The notes beneath the pieces are model-generated. The model did not search any database. It was given only the letters and a program-made list of their open reading frames with translations, and was not told the origin of the DNA. Positions 7,134-14,043 of a stretch of DNA of 22,649 nucleotides are shown here, piece after piece; position 1 is the first letter of the stretch, and each line of letters begins with the position of its first letter. The position numbers were made by a program, and so were the translations under genes. This stretch comes from JOPF133 sp052144935 (GTDB lineage Bacteria; Acidobacteriota; Terriglobia; Bryobacterales; Bryobacteraceae): NCBI GenBank assembly GCA_052144935.1, contig JBKQPR010000016.1, positions 1 to 22,649 of the forward strand, given 5' to 3'.

Positions 7134-7680
7134 AATGACGATCCGTTTCCCGAACGGGCGCTGGCGGCGGCCGCGCAGTGCCATATGACCGGTTGGCCCA
7201 AGAGCCCCTGCTGCGCATTGACGAGCAACCCGATTACGACACCAGCTATATGGAGGATCGGCACGTCTCCAAGGACCGCCTGCTGAGCTATCGTGCGAAC
7301 CGCTATCCGGTTCCCTTCCGGCATGCCAGGAAAACGGTGCTGGTGCGAGAACCGGTCTCAGGCGGCAAGATCGAAATCTACCCTTCCGGCGACACCCGGA
7401 TCATCGCCGAGCACCGGCTGGCGGAAGGCCGGGGCGCGACGGTGATCGATCCGGATCCCTATCAAGGTTGGGAGCGGCGTGACCGGACCCCCAGGGTGCC
7501 CCGCGGTTCGCCGGGTGGGTCCCCGCAAGGCCAACCGCCAGCCGGGTTGCCGCCGGGGCCTGGGGTGGGCTGCGGTTTGGTACCGCCGGAAGTAGAACAG
7601 CGGCCGCTGTCGGTATATGAGGAGGTGGCCGATGTCGCTGCCGCCGCCTGGAGGAATTGGATCCCCACAACCGTTAGCCT
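7134..7680 (+). mobile_element. IS21-family relic: C-terminal end of the IstA transposase and possibly the first codons of IstB
   Basis: From about 7175 to 7480 the frame encodes PYDRLAQEPLLRIDEQPDY, then LLSYRANRYPVPF, RKTVLVREP, KIEIYPSGDTRIIAEHRLAEG and DPDPYQGW. This is the beta-barrel C-terminal domain of IstA/Mu-type transposases. A little upstream, another frame gives NDDPFPERALAAAAQ, which fits the preceding family segment, so there is also a frameshift near 7170. The far end holds VEQRPLSVYEEVAD, the usual IstA C-terminus. Just there GGAGGTG precedes an ATG at 7632, the position where istB normally starts in overlap. That frame dies within 20 codons. The catalytic DDE core, the N-terminal HTH and the element ends are absent. 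A Gly/Pro-rich stretch (about 7486-7590) between barrel and tail looks inserted. Immobile remnant. Confidence 0.75.
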
Positions 7681-7808
7681 GCTAACTCTAGCCTGCTAAC
7701 TCTAGCCTGCTAACTCTAGCCTGCTAACTCTAGCCTGCTAGCTCTAGCCTGCTAGCTCTAGCCTGCTAGCTCTAGCCTGCTAGCTCTAGCCTGCTAGCTC
7801 TAGCCTGG
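7674..7808. repeat. 14-bp tandem repeat array, 9.5 copies
   Basis: Nine full units follow one another without spacers from 7676 to 7801, then a partial unit. Units 1-4 read AGCCTGCTAACTCT and units 5-9 read AGCCTGCTAGCTCT, a single A-to-G difference that splits the array into two homogeneous blocks. It lies between the IS21 remnant and the 3' end of proS (stop at 7820). Without spacers it is not a CRISPR. Confidence 0.95.
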
Positions 7809-7819
7809 CCTGCCGTGGC

Positions 7820-9298
7820 TCAATACGCCTTCGCGATCAGCGCCCGCCGATCGACCGTCTCGCCGGTGACGATGCACTTGCCGGGACCGTCGAATTCGTC
7901 CACCAGCGGGATGCAGCGCACGGTGGCTTTGAACTCCTTCATACGGGCGTCGCAGGCGGGGTCGTCTTTCAAGTGCGCCATCACGAATTTGCCGCCGCCG
8001 GGCCCAGAGGGCACCCCAGAGGGCACCCCAGAGGGCGCCCCGGCGCCGGCGTCCCGCAAAATGGCTTCCACCTCTTCGATGGAGTTGGCCAGCACGGTGT
8101 TGTCCTTCAGCCGTTGCTTGGCGTTCTGGTGGAGGCCGGCCTGCATTTCCTCCAGCACCCGCGGCAGCCTGGCCGCCAGATCGCTCTGCGCCACCGCCTC
8201 CTTCGCGCCCGTATCGCGCCGCTTCACCACGATTTTGCCGACCGCCAGATCGCGCGGCCCCAACTCCAGCACCACCGGCACGCCGCGGCGCTCCCAATGG
8301 AAGAACTTGGCGCCGGGCGACTGGCCTTCGCGGTCGTCCACGCGCGCGCCGATTTCCTTGGCGATGCGATGCGCGGCTTCCAGCACCTGGGCCCGCTCCT
8401 GGTCCTTGCGATAAATCGGCACCAGCACGGCCTTCGTGGGCGCCAGGCGCGGCGGCAGCACCAGGCCCTTGTCGTCCGAATGCGTCATGATCAGCCCGCC
8501 AATCAGGCGCGTGCTCACGCCCCAGCTCGTCTGCCAGACATACTCGAGCTGCCCTTCTTTGGTCTGAAAGCGGACCTCGAAGGCCTTGCCGAAATTCTGG
8601 CCCAGGTCGTGGCTGGTGCCCGCCTGCAGCGCCATGCCGTTCTGCATCATGGCCTCGATACAGTAGCTCTTCAACGCGCCGGCGAACTTCTCGGCGCGCG
8701 TCTTCACGCCTTTAATCACCGGCATGGCCATCACGTCTTCGGCCACAGCGGCATAGATGTCGAGAATGCGCAGCACCTCCTCGATGGCCTCTTCGTGGCC
8801 GGCATGCGCCGTGTGGCCCTCCTGCCAGAGGAATTCGGTGGTCCGCAGAAACAGGCGCGTGCGCAGCTCCCAGCGGATCACGTTGGCCCACTGGTTGATC
8901 AGCACCGGCAGGTCGCGCCAGCTCTGAATCCAACGCGCGAAGAAGTAGCCGATGATGGTCTCGGAGGTGGGCCGGATGACATACGGTTCCTCCAGCTCCT
9001 TGCCGCCCGCGATGGTCACCACCGCCAGCTCCGGCGAGAAGCCTTCCACGTGCTCGGCCTCCTTGCGCAGAAAGCTCTGCGGAATCAGCAGGGGGAAGTA
9101 CGCGTTCTGATGGCCGGTGGCCTTGAAGCGGTCGTCCAGCTCGCGCTGCAGCAGCTCCCACACCGCATAGCCATTGGGTTTGATGACCATGCAGCCTTTG
9201 ACAATTTCGGCGGGCTCGGCCATGTCGCCTTGGAGTACCACGTCCTGGTACCAGGTGGCGAAGTCCTCACCGCGGGCGGTAATTGGAGATTCGGGCAT
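7820..9298 (-). CDS. proS: Prolyl-tRNA synthetase (archaeal/eukaryote-like type, no editing insert)
   Basis: It charges tRNA-Pro with proline. The 492-residue protein from the ATG at 9298 is the short type without the INS editing domain. Class II motif 1 is in GCMVIKPNGYAVWELLQREL, motif 2 in VIRWELRTRLFLRTTEFLW followed by QEGHTAH, and motif 3 in GGLIMTHSDDKGLVLPP. The anticodon-binding domain (about 290-400, APTKAVLVPIYRK onwards) and the C-terminal alpha/beta extension (about 410-492) follow. The C-terminal zinc site appears eroded: ATVRCIP keeps one Cys, but the usual CxxC near the end reads GKCIVTGE. Between SIEEVEAILRDAGA and GGGKFVMAHL an in-frame GAPS-GVPS-GVPS-G stretch has been inserted, encoded by a 12-bp tandem repeat. 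No strong Shine-Dalgarno site is visible. It is a monocistronic unit divergent from the kinase fragment. Confidence 0.95.
   Translation of the reverse strand: MPESPITARGEDFATWYQDVVLQGDMAEPAEIVKGCMVIKPNGYAVWELLQRELDDRFKATGHQNAYFPLLIPQSFLRKEAEHVEGFSPELAVVTIAGGKELEEPYVIRPTSETIIGYFFARWIQSWRDLPVLINQWANVIRWELRTRLFLRTTEFLWQEGHTAHAGHEEAIEEVLRILDIYAAVAEDVMAMPVIKGVKTRAEKFAGALKSYCIEAMMQNGMALQAGTSHDLGQNFGKAFEVRFQTKEGQLEYVWQTSWGVSTRLIGGLIMTHSDDKGLVLPPRLAPTKAVLVPIYRKDQERAQVLEAAHRIAKEIGARVDDREGQSPGAKFFHWERRGVPVVLELGPRDLAVGKIVVKRRDTGAKEAVAQSDLAARLPRVLEEMQAGLHQNAKQRLKDNTVLANSIEEVEAILRDAGAGAPSGVPSGVPSGPGGGKFVMAHLKDDPACDARMKEFKATVRCIPLVDEFDGPGKCIVTGETVDRRALIAKAY
8003..8038. repeat. 12-bp tandem repeat (3 copies) inside proS
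   Basis: Three units of CCCAGAGGGCAC (the last with one change) run head to tail. On the coding strand each unit adds four residues (G-V/A-P-S), so copy-number change keeps the frame. The 13-mer CCCCAGAGGGCAC recurs inverted in the gene-free stretch at 12456-12468. Confidence 0.9.
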
Positions 9299-9431
9299 AA
9301 CAGGTGAGATTGAGGTGAACTTTCAGGGTAGCATCCAACAGTTGGGCCCTCTCCGCGCTGGGTGGCGGGTTTTGCTTCCGACTTCTGACTCCTGCCTCGT
9401 GGCTCCTGTCTAGGTTAGAATTGGTCACCAT

Positions 9432-9755
9432 ATGCCCTTGGCTCCAGGCACAACCCTCGGCCCTTACGAAATCCTCGCGCCGCTGGGCGCCGGGGGCATG
9501 GGCGAGGTCTATCGCGCCCGCGACACCCGCCTGGCTCGCGACGTGGCCCTGAAAACCCTGCCGGCCGAGTTTGCCCGCGATCCCTCCCGCCGCCAGCGCT
9601 TCGCGCAGGAGGCCCGCGCCGTGGCCGCGCTCAATCATCCCAATATCGTGGCGGTGTACGACGTTGGAGCCGAGGGCGATATCGCCTACATGGTCACCGA
9701 GCTGGTGGATGGCGAGCGCGGCACCCTATGGAAGTTCACTCCGGAGGGCCGCTGA
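9432..9755 (+). pseudogene. Truncated Ser/Thr protein kinase (N-lobe only)
   Basis: A 107-residue frame starting at ATG 9432 matches the start of bacterial PknB-like kinases of the acidobacterial type. It shows the PYEILAPLGAGGMGEVYRAR glycine loop (residues 11-30), VALKTLP with the ATP-binding Lys41, RFAQEARAVAALNHPNIV with the C-helix Glu60, and YMVTELVDGE at the hinge. Homology stops there. The remaining codons (RGTLWKFTPEGR, stop at 9753-9755) are unrelated, and the HRD and DFG catalytic motifs are missing, so it cannot be an active kinase. Full members usually continue with a C-lobe and a periplasmic propeller or TPR region. The palindromic element at 9765-9857 begins ten bases after the stop, which suggests that a deletion or insertion linked to that repeat removed the rest. 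It may still be expressed as a small protein. Confidence 0.8.
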
Positions 9756-9764
9756 GCAAAGCAC

Positions 9765-9857
9765 CGCTCCCTGACGGTCGCGGCTCCGATGCGCTTTCCG
9801 ATGTGCCTTCCGATGCGACTTCCGATGCGCTTTCGGAGCCGCGACCGTCAGGGAGCG
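9765..9857. repeat. Palindromic element: perfect 25-bp inverted repeat enclosing a 12-bp tandem repeat
   Basis: The left arm 9765-9789 and right arm 9833-9857 are exact reverse complements over 25 bases (outer ends CGCTCCCTGACGG / CCGTCAGGGAGCG). Between and overlapping them, four 12-bp units run from 9786 to 9833: CCGATGCGCTTT, CCGATGTGCCTT, CCGATGCGACTT, CCGATGCGCTTT. A diverged single arm occurs at 12546-12570, beyond the ADOP gene. The element lies 62 bases upstream of that gene. Transcribed, it would fold into a very stable hairpin. Confidence 0.9.
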
Positions 9858-9918
9858 TTCTTGTCACTGCATTCTGACGGAAACCGCCCGGCCCCGCGCA
9901 ACGTCCAGTTCGAGGACC

Positions 9919-12357
9919 ATGCAGGATCTCCGCTATGCCGTCCGCATGTTGCGGCGCAATCCCGGCTTCACCGCCACCGCCGTGCTCACGCTGGCGCTGG
10001 GCGTCGGCTCCAACGCCGCGATCTTCAGCCTGGTGCGCGCGGTGCTGCTGCCAGGACTACCCTTTCCCGATCCGGACCGGCTGGTGTCGCTCGAAATGCG
10101 CAACGCCCGCACCGGGGAATTGGCCCCCGGCCTGAACTGGCGCGACGCCGCGGATTTCCGCGAGCAAAACCTGACCCTGGAAAGCTTCGGCATGCAGCGT
10201 TTCGCGCTGTTGAATTTTGCGCGCGATGGCCGCCCCGAAGCCCTGTATGGGGCCCGCGTCTCGGCCGGCTTGCTCCGGCTTCTCGGCGTTGAGCCGCGCC
10301 TGGGCCGTGCGTTTGAGGAGCCGGAGGACTTGCCCGGCAGCCCGCACGTCATCCTGCTGAGCGACAGTCTGTGGCGGCGGCGGTTTGCGGCCGATCCGTC
10401 GATTCTAGGCAAGAACATTTCGCTGGTTGGCTTCGGCTCCCAGGATTGGCTGGTCATCGGAGTCATGCCGCCGGGGTTCAATTTCCCGCTCACCATCCCC
10501 ACCTCGGTAAACCCCGCGACCCGGCAGATGGCCTTCTGGATTCCACTGGGCATCGACGTTCGTCGCGAGGGCCGCGAGAATTTCGGGGGATCGGTGGTGG
10601 CGCGGTTGGGCCGCGGCGTCACGCTGGCTCGGGCGCAGGCCGATCTGGATGGCATTGCGGCGCGCCTGGGCCGCCAGTACCCGGCCACCAACGCGGACCG
10701 CGGAGTTCGCGTGGTCCCTCTGGCGGATTCCGTGCTGGGCCGGTCGCGCCTGGCGATGCTCATCGTGCTGGCCGCTACCGGCCTGGTTGTATTGATCGCC
10801 TGCGCCAACATCGCCGGCCTGCTGCTGGTGCGCGCCGCCGCCCGCTCGCGCGAAACCGCCGTCCGCCTGGCGCTGGGCGCAAGCCGCGGCCGGCTGGTGC
10901 GCCAGTGGACCACCGAAGCGCTGCTGATCGCTGCGCTCGGCGGCGCTGCCGGTATTCTGTTGGCAGCCGCCAGCCGCAAGTTCGTTCTGGCGCTGGCCCC
11001 GCCCGATCTGCCGGGCCTGGAGCGGGTGCGCATCGATGTCGTGGTGCTGGCCTTCACCGCGGCGGTCTCCACGCTGGCAGGCCTGTTCTTCGGAGTGGCG
11101 CCCGCGTGGCAATCGGCGCGCTCCAATCCGCAAACCGCGCTAGCGGGCGGGCGCGGCAGCGTGGGCCCGCGCCGCGGCTGGGGCGCCCTCTTGGTGGCCG
11201 GGGAAGTCGCGCTCGCCGTGCTGCTGACGATTGCCGCCGGCCTGCTGCTGCAGAGCTTCGCGCGCCTGCTGGCGGTGGACCCCGGATACCGGCCCGAACG
11301 CGTGCTGACCGCCATCATCACCAACCTGCAGCCGCAGCGCTATCCGGATTTTCCCGCCAAGGTGAATTTCTACCGCCGCCTGATGGATGAGCTGCGCGTC
11401 ATCCCGGGCGTGGAATCCGCCGGCGCCGTGATCGGAGTGCCGCTCTCCGGCAACTTCCCCGGTAGTTTCCTGCGCATCGAGGACGTACCCGTGGCCTCCG
11501 GCGCGGCCCGCCCGCAGGCGGAGATCGTGCCGGCCAGCGACGGCTACCTGGAAACCATCGGCATTCCCGTTCTGCGCGGGCGCCAGTGGACCGCGCAGGA
11601 GGTGGCCGCCGGACGCCGGCTCGCGCTGGTCGACGAAATCGCGGCCGCGCGATTCTGGCCCGGCCAGGATGCCATCGGCAAGCGCTTGAGCATCGACGCC
11701 CAACCCGGCCAGCCTTGGCTGGAAGTCACCGGCATTGTGAAGGCCACCCGCGAAGTCTCGCCCGACAAGCCGCCCTCGCCCGCCATTTACCTGCCCATGG
11801 AACAGGGGCAGCCGTTCTTCCCGCAATTCGTGGTGGTGCGCACGGCGGCCAGTGCGGCCGGCTTCGCCGAACCACTGCGCCGAGCGGTGGCCCGCGTGGA
11901 CAAAGACCAGCCGGTCTACCTGGTGACGTCCATGCAGTCGCTCGTCGACACGGCCACTTCCCAGCGCCGCTTCGGCACGGTCACCCTGGGGATTTTCGCC
12001 GCGCTGGCGCTGGTGTTGGCGGCGGCCGGGATTTATGGCGTAGCTTCCTATTCGGTGGCGCGCCGCACGCAGGAGATCGGCGTGCGCATGGCGCTGGGAG
12101 CCAGCCGCGCGGATGTGGCGCGCATGATTCTGCGGCAGGGGCTGGCGCCGGCCGCAGCCGGCATCGCGCTGGGCTGGTGCGCGGCATGGCCGCTGACGCG
12201 CGTGCTGGCCAGCCTGCTCTACGGCGTGACCGCGACCGATCCGGCCACCTTCGCAACCGTCCCTGCGATCCTGCTGGCGGTGGAACTGGCAGCCTGCTAC
12301 CTGCCGGCGCGCCGCGCCATGCGAGTGGACCCGGTCGCCGCGCTGCGCATGGAGTAG
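9919..12357 (+). CDS. ADOP-type permease (FtsX/MacB-like ABC transporter permease, duplicated and orphan)
   Basis: An 812-residue inner-membrane protein starting at ATG 9919, with GAGG a few bases upstream. It opens with the ADOP signature MQDLRYAVRMLRRNPGFTAT and a first helix (LTLALGVGSNAAIFSLV, about 22-38). A periplasmic MacB-like core follows (about 50-265), then the first FtsX helix bundle with ALGASRGRLVRQWTTEALLI (about 275-400). A central helix (LLVAGEVALAVLLTIAAGLL) leads to a second periplasmic core (about 455-675). The final FtsX bundle contains RRTQEIGVRMALGASRADV and ends with PARRAMRVDPVAALRME, the usual terminus. These proteins are expanded in Acidobacteriota and lack a linked ATPase gene, as here. 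They are presumed to work in MacB-like export or mechanotransmission; the substrate is unknown. The gene is intact and is bracketed by copies of one repeat arm. Confidence 0.93.
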   Translation: MQDLRYAVRMLRRNPGFTATAVLTLALGVGSNAAIFSLVRAVLLPGLPFPDPDRLVSLEMRNARTGELAPGLNWRDAADFREQNLTLESFGMQRFALLNFARDGRPEALYGARVSAGLLRLLGVEPRLGRAFEEPEDLPGSPHVILLSDSLWRRRFAADPSILGKNISLVGFGSQDWLVIGVMPPGFNFPLTIPTSVNPATRQMAFWIPLGIDVRREGRENFGGSVVARLGRGVTLARAQADLDGIAARLGRQYPATNADRGVRVVPLADSVLGRSRLAMLIVLAATGLVVLIACANIAGLLLVRAAARSRETAVRLALGASRGRLVRQWTTEALLIAALGGAAGILLAAASRKFVLALAPPDLPGLERVRIDVVVLAFTAAVSTLAGLFFGVAPAWQSARSNPQTALAGGRGSVGPRRGWGALLVAGEVALAVLLTIAAGLLLQSFARLLAVDPGYRPERVLTAIITNLQPQRYPDFPAKVNFYRRLMDELRVIPGVESAGAVIGVPLSGNFPGSFLRIEDVPVASGAARPQAEIVPASDGYLETIGIPVLRGRQWTAQEVAAGRRLALVDEIAAARFWPGQDAIGKRLSIDAQPGQPWLEVTGIVKATREVSPDKPPSPAIYLPMEQGQPFFPQFVVVRTAASAAGFAEPLRRAVARVDKDQPVYLVTSMQSLVDTATSQRRFGTVTLGIFAALALVLAAAGIYGVASYSVARRTQEIGVRMALGASRADVARMILRQGLAPAAAGIALGWCAAWPLTRVLASLLYGVTATDPATFATVPAILLAVELAACYLPARRAMRVDPVAALRME

Positions 12358-12545
12358 GCGGCAGGCCCAGCGAACATCAACGTCACAGCACTTTTCGGCG
12401 GCCGGCTGGGTCTCCGACCGTGTGATGTGGTGCTCTTGGGGGATCCGCTCCCAGAGTGCCCTCTGGGGCCCAGCGCCCTCTGCACCTGGCTCCGCTCGGA
12501 GCCGCTCGCGGGCGCCCTGCCGGCCCGGGCTGGGCCCGGCTCTGT

Positions 12546-12570
12546 TCCGAGCCACGACCGTGAGGGAGTG
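12546..12570. repeat. Diverged single arm of the 9765-9857 palindromic element
   Basis: Matches the right arm at 9833-9857 at 21 of 25 positions in the same orientation (shared ACGACCGT/GCGACCGT core and AGGGAG end). No good partner arm is seen nearby, so this looks like half an element. Confidence 0.65.
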
Positions 12571-12597
12571 TCCACGGGCCTGCGGCCCGCCGAAGCG

Positions 12598-12654
12598 CCT
12601 GAAGACGCGGCTGAGCGCTCTGGCGGAGCCAGTAACTTGGACCGCGTCTTCAGG
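12598..12654. repeat. Perfect 13-bp inverted repeat with nested hairpin
   Basis: CCTGAAGACGCGG at 12598-12610 and its exact complement at 12642-12654 enclose 31 bases, which contain a second small stem (CTGGC-GGA-GCCAG). The whole is 57 bases and begins 27 bases after the diverged palindrome arm. It may be a REP-like element or a bidirectional terminator. Confidence 0.8.
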
Positions 12655-12706
12655 GGAGTGGTTCTCGGCAGAAGCGCAATATCCCGCGGTCGGGGACCTG
12701 GCGTAG

Positions 12707-13771
12707 CTAGCGCGGTCCTCCCGGCTGCCGGACTTCACGGAGAACTTGGCGAATGTCTTCGACGATCGCGTCGGGCGCCTGGTAAATCAGATCGCCACTG
12801 CTCTCGTCGAGAAAGATATTCTCTCCCCGCGCGGACAATCGGGCTAAATCGGTCTGTAGCTCCATCCACACGCTGCGGTATTCGGATGCCATGGCCGTGT
12901 TTTCCGCGCTGAGCACGATCAATGGACGGTCGCCGAGACCCCCCGCTCGACGCGCCTCGGCGGTGCTCTGTTCCCAGGAGGCGATATCTTGTATGAGCGC
13001 GGACCGCGCCTTGGAGGACTGGGTCAGGCGCCAGATCGTGTTCCATTCCGAGGACGTTATGCCTTTCGGTGGAGGGGCGGGCGCCGGACGATTCGGCAAG
13101 CCTAACCGGTAAAGCCCAACCTGGTTGAATACTTGCGCCACGGCGTCTTGGGAGTGGCCGACAAACTCTGGCAACCGCGCCAGTCTCCGGCTGGCAGGTC
13201 GTGTCTTGATGAGAAGATCCGGATGGACACCGTTGACAAACACCAAACCGGCCACGTCCGCCGGATAGAAGCCCGCGTACACGTGAGCATCCAGGGCAGC
13301 CGACGATTCCGCCACCAGCACATAAGGCGGTGGCACCCCTGCCCTTTGCAGGAGAGCATGCAAATCGCGAGCCTGGGACGCACTGTCGCGCGGATAAGGA
13401 CCGAGGTCGCTCCAGCCGGAACCCGCCCGATCGTACCAGCACGCCGTGGTAGTTTTTGCCAGCTCACGCTGAATCCTTACCCAACCGTAGCCTGGCAGCG
13501 GGGCGCCATTTTCGAACATCGCCTTCGGCTTGTTGTAAAGCGTCCATGGGGCGCCCCTTTCAAAGATGACGGCGGGCTGCCCCGCGCCAGAGCAATAGAT
13601 ATTGAGCATCCGGCCGCCGATATCCACGGAGCGGCCGATTTGCGGAAAGTGCTCCCGGTCCCGCGCACGCTGTACCCGCTCGTAAAGAAGCCCGGAGACC
13701 AGGGCGATTGCAAAGACGCCTGCCCCCATGATCGAGGCGGCAAGTGCTGCCGTTTTCAGTTTCGCGTACAT
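12707..13771 (-). CDS. Membrane-anchored alpha/beta-hydrolase-fold protein, probably catalytically impaired
   Basis: A 354-residue protein from the ATG at 13771; ATGs further upstream (13828, 13993) lack family similarity. An N-terminal hydrophobic helix (residues 7-30, AALAASIMGAGVFAIALVSG) acts as signal anchor. The hydrolase core shows GGRMLNIYCSGAGQPAVIFE, WVRIQRELAKTTTACWYDRAG with GWSD, the nucleophile region PPYVLVAESSAALDAHVYAG, and VAGLVFVNGVHPD. The elbow reads A-E-S-S-A around Ser156 instead of G-x-S-x-G. Where relatives have the catalytic His (S-S-G-H followed by a -P-x-x-V helix), this protein reads SSGDLIYQAPDAIVEDI with Asp327. One base change (CAT/CAC to GAT) would explain it. 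The fold assignment is firm. Loss of activity is inferred from alignment by eye; a non-catalytic binding role or early decay are both possible. Confidence 0.78.
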   Translation of the reverse strand: MYAKLKTAALAASIMGAGVFAIALVSGLLYERVQRARDREHFPQIGRSVDIGGRMLNIYCSGAGQPAVIFERGAPWTLYNKPKAMFENGAPLPGYGWVRIQRELAKTTTACWYDRAGSGWSDLGPYPRDSASQARDLHALLQRAGVPPPYVLVAESSAALDAHVYAGFYPADVAGLVFVNGVHPDLLIKTRPASRRLARLPEFVGHSQDAVAQVFNQVGLYRLGLPNRPAPAPPPKGITSSEWNTIWRLTQSSKARSALIQDIASWEQSTAEARRAGGLGDRPLIVLSAENTAMASEYRSVWMELQTDLARLSARGENIFLDESSGDLIYQAPDAIVEDIRQVLREVRQPGGPR

Positions 13772-14043
13772 AGCGGATTTCGTTATTGGACTCCGATCTA
13801 CTCTTAAGAGTTCCTCTCCTTCGAGCATCGACGGGACAGTCGCTCCCAGTGGGCTCGATTGGCGCCGAAAGTGCACGCTCACCGTCCACGTGCTTTCGGT
13901 ATCCAGGCCCCCCTGGCTCCACCGATGAGCGGATCTTCCTATGTGCCAGCCGACACCCTCCTCCGCCTGCCGGCATACTCGCCCCTGCTCCATTTGTGTT
14001 ACAACTTACTCAGCAGGCGGTCATTGCGGAAAGGAGAGCGGGT
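13772..14043. other. Divergent intergenic region with a 12-bp perfect palindrome at 13800-13811
   Basis: Some 270 bases separate the divergent hydrolase and Sel1 genes. A perfect palindrome ACTCTTAAGAGT sits at 13800-13811, 29 bases upstream of the hydrolase ATG, a position where a dimeric regulator could bind. No consensus promoter stands out and no gene is supported. Confidence 0.45.

Larger units (their letters stand above)
12358..12706. other. Gene-free stretch rich in inverted repeats, between two convergent genes
   Basis: About 350 bases separate the ADOP stop from the hydrolase stop. No supported gene is present. It holds a 7-bp-stem hairpin at 12450-12467 (CCCAGAG-TGCC-CTCTGGG), a GGCCCGGGCTGGGCCCGG-type hairpin near 12520-12540, a diverged palindrome arm (12546-12570) and a large hairpin (12598-12654). 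Any of these could end transcription of the convergent genes, though no U-run follows them. Confidence 0.7.

Noticed and set aside
7674..7808. Possible CRISPR array
   Set aside because: Units are 14 bp and abut each other with no spacers; no cas genes nearby.
7973..9307. 444-codon plus-strand frame opposite proS
   Set aside because: Antisense of a conserved tRNA synthetase; His/Arg/Gln-rich translation without domains.
9789..10292. 167-codon plus-strand frame starting in the palindrome loop
   Set aside because: Starts inside the 12-bp repeats and then overlaps the ADOP gene out of frame.
11140..12738. 532-codon minus-strand frame opposite the ADOP gene
   Set aside because: Antisense shadow; composition matches reverse-complemented membrane protein codons.
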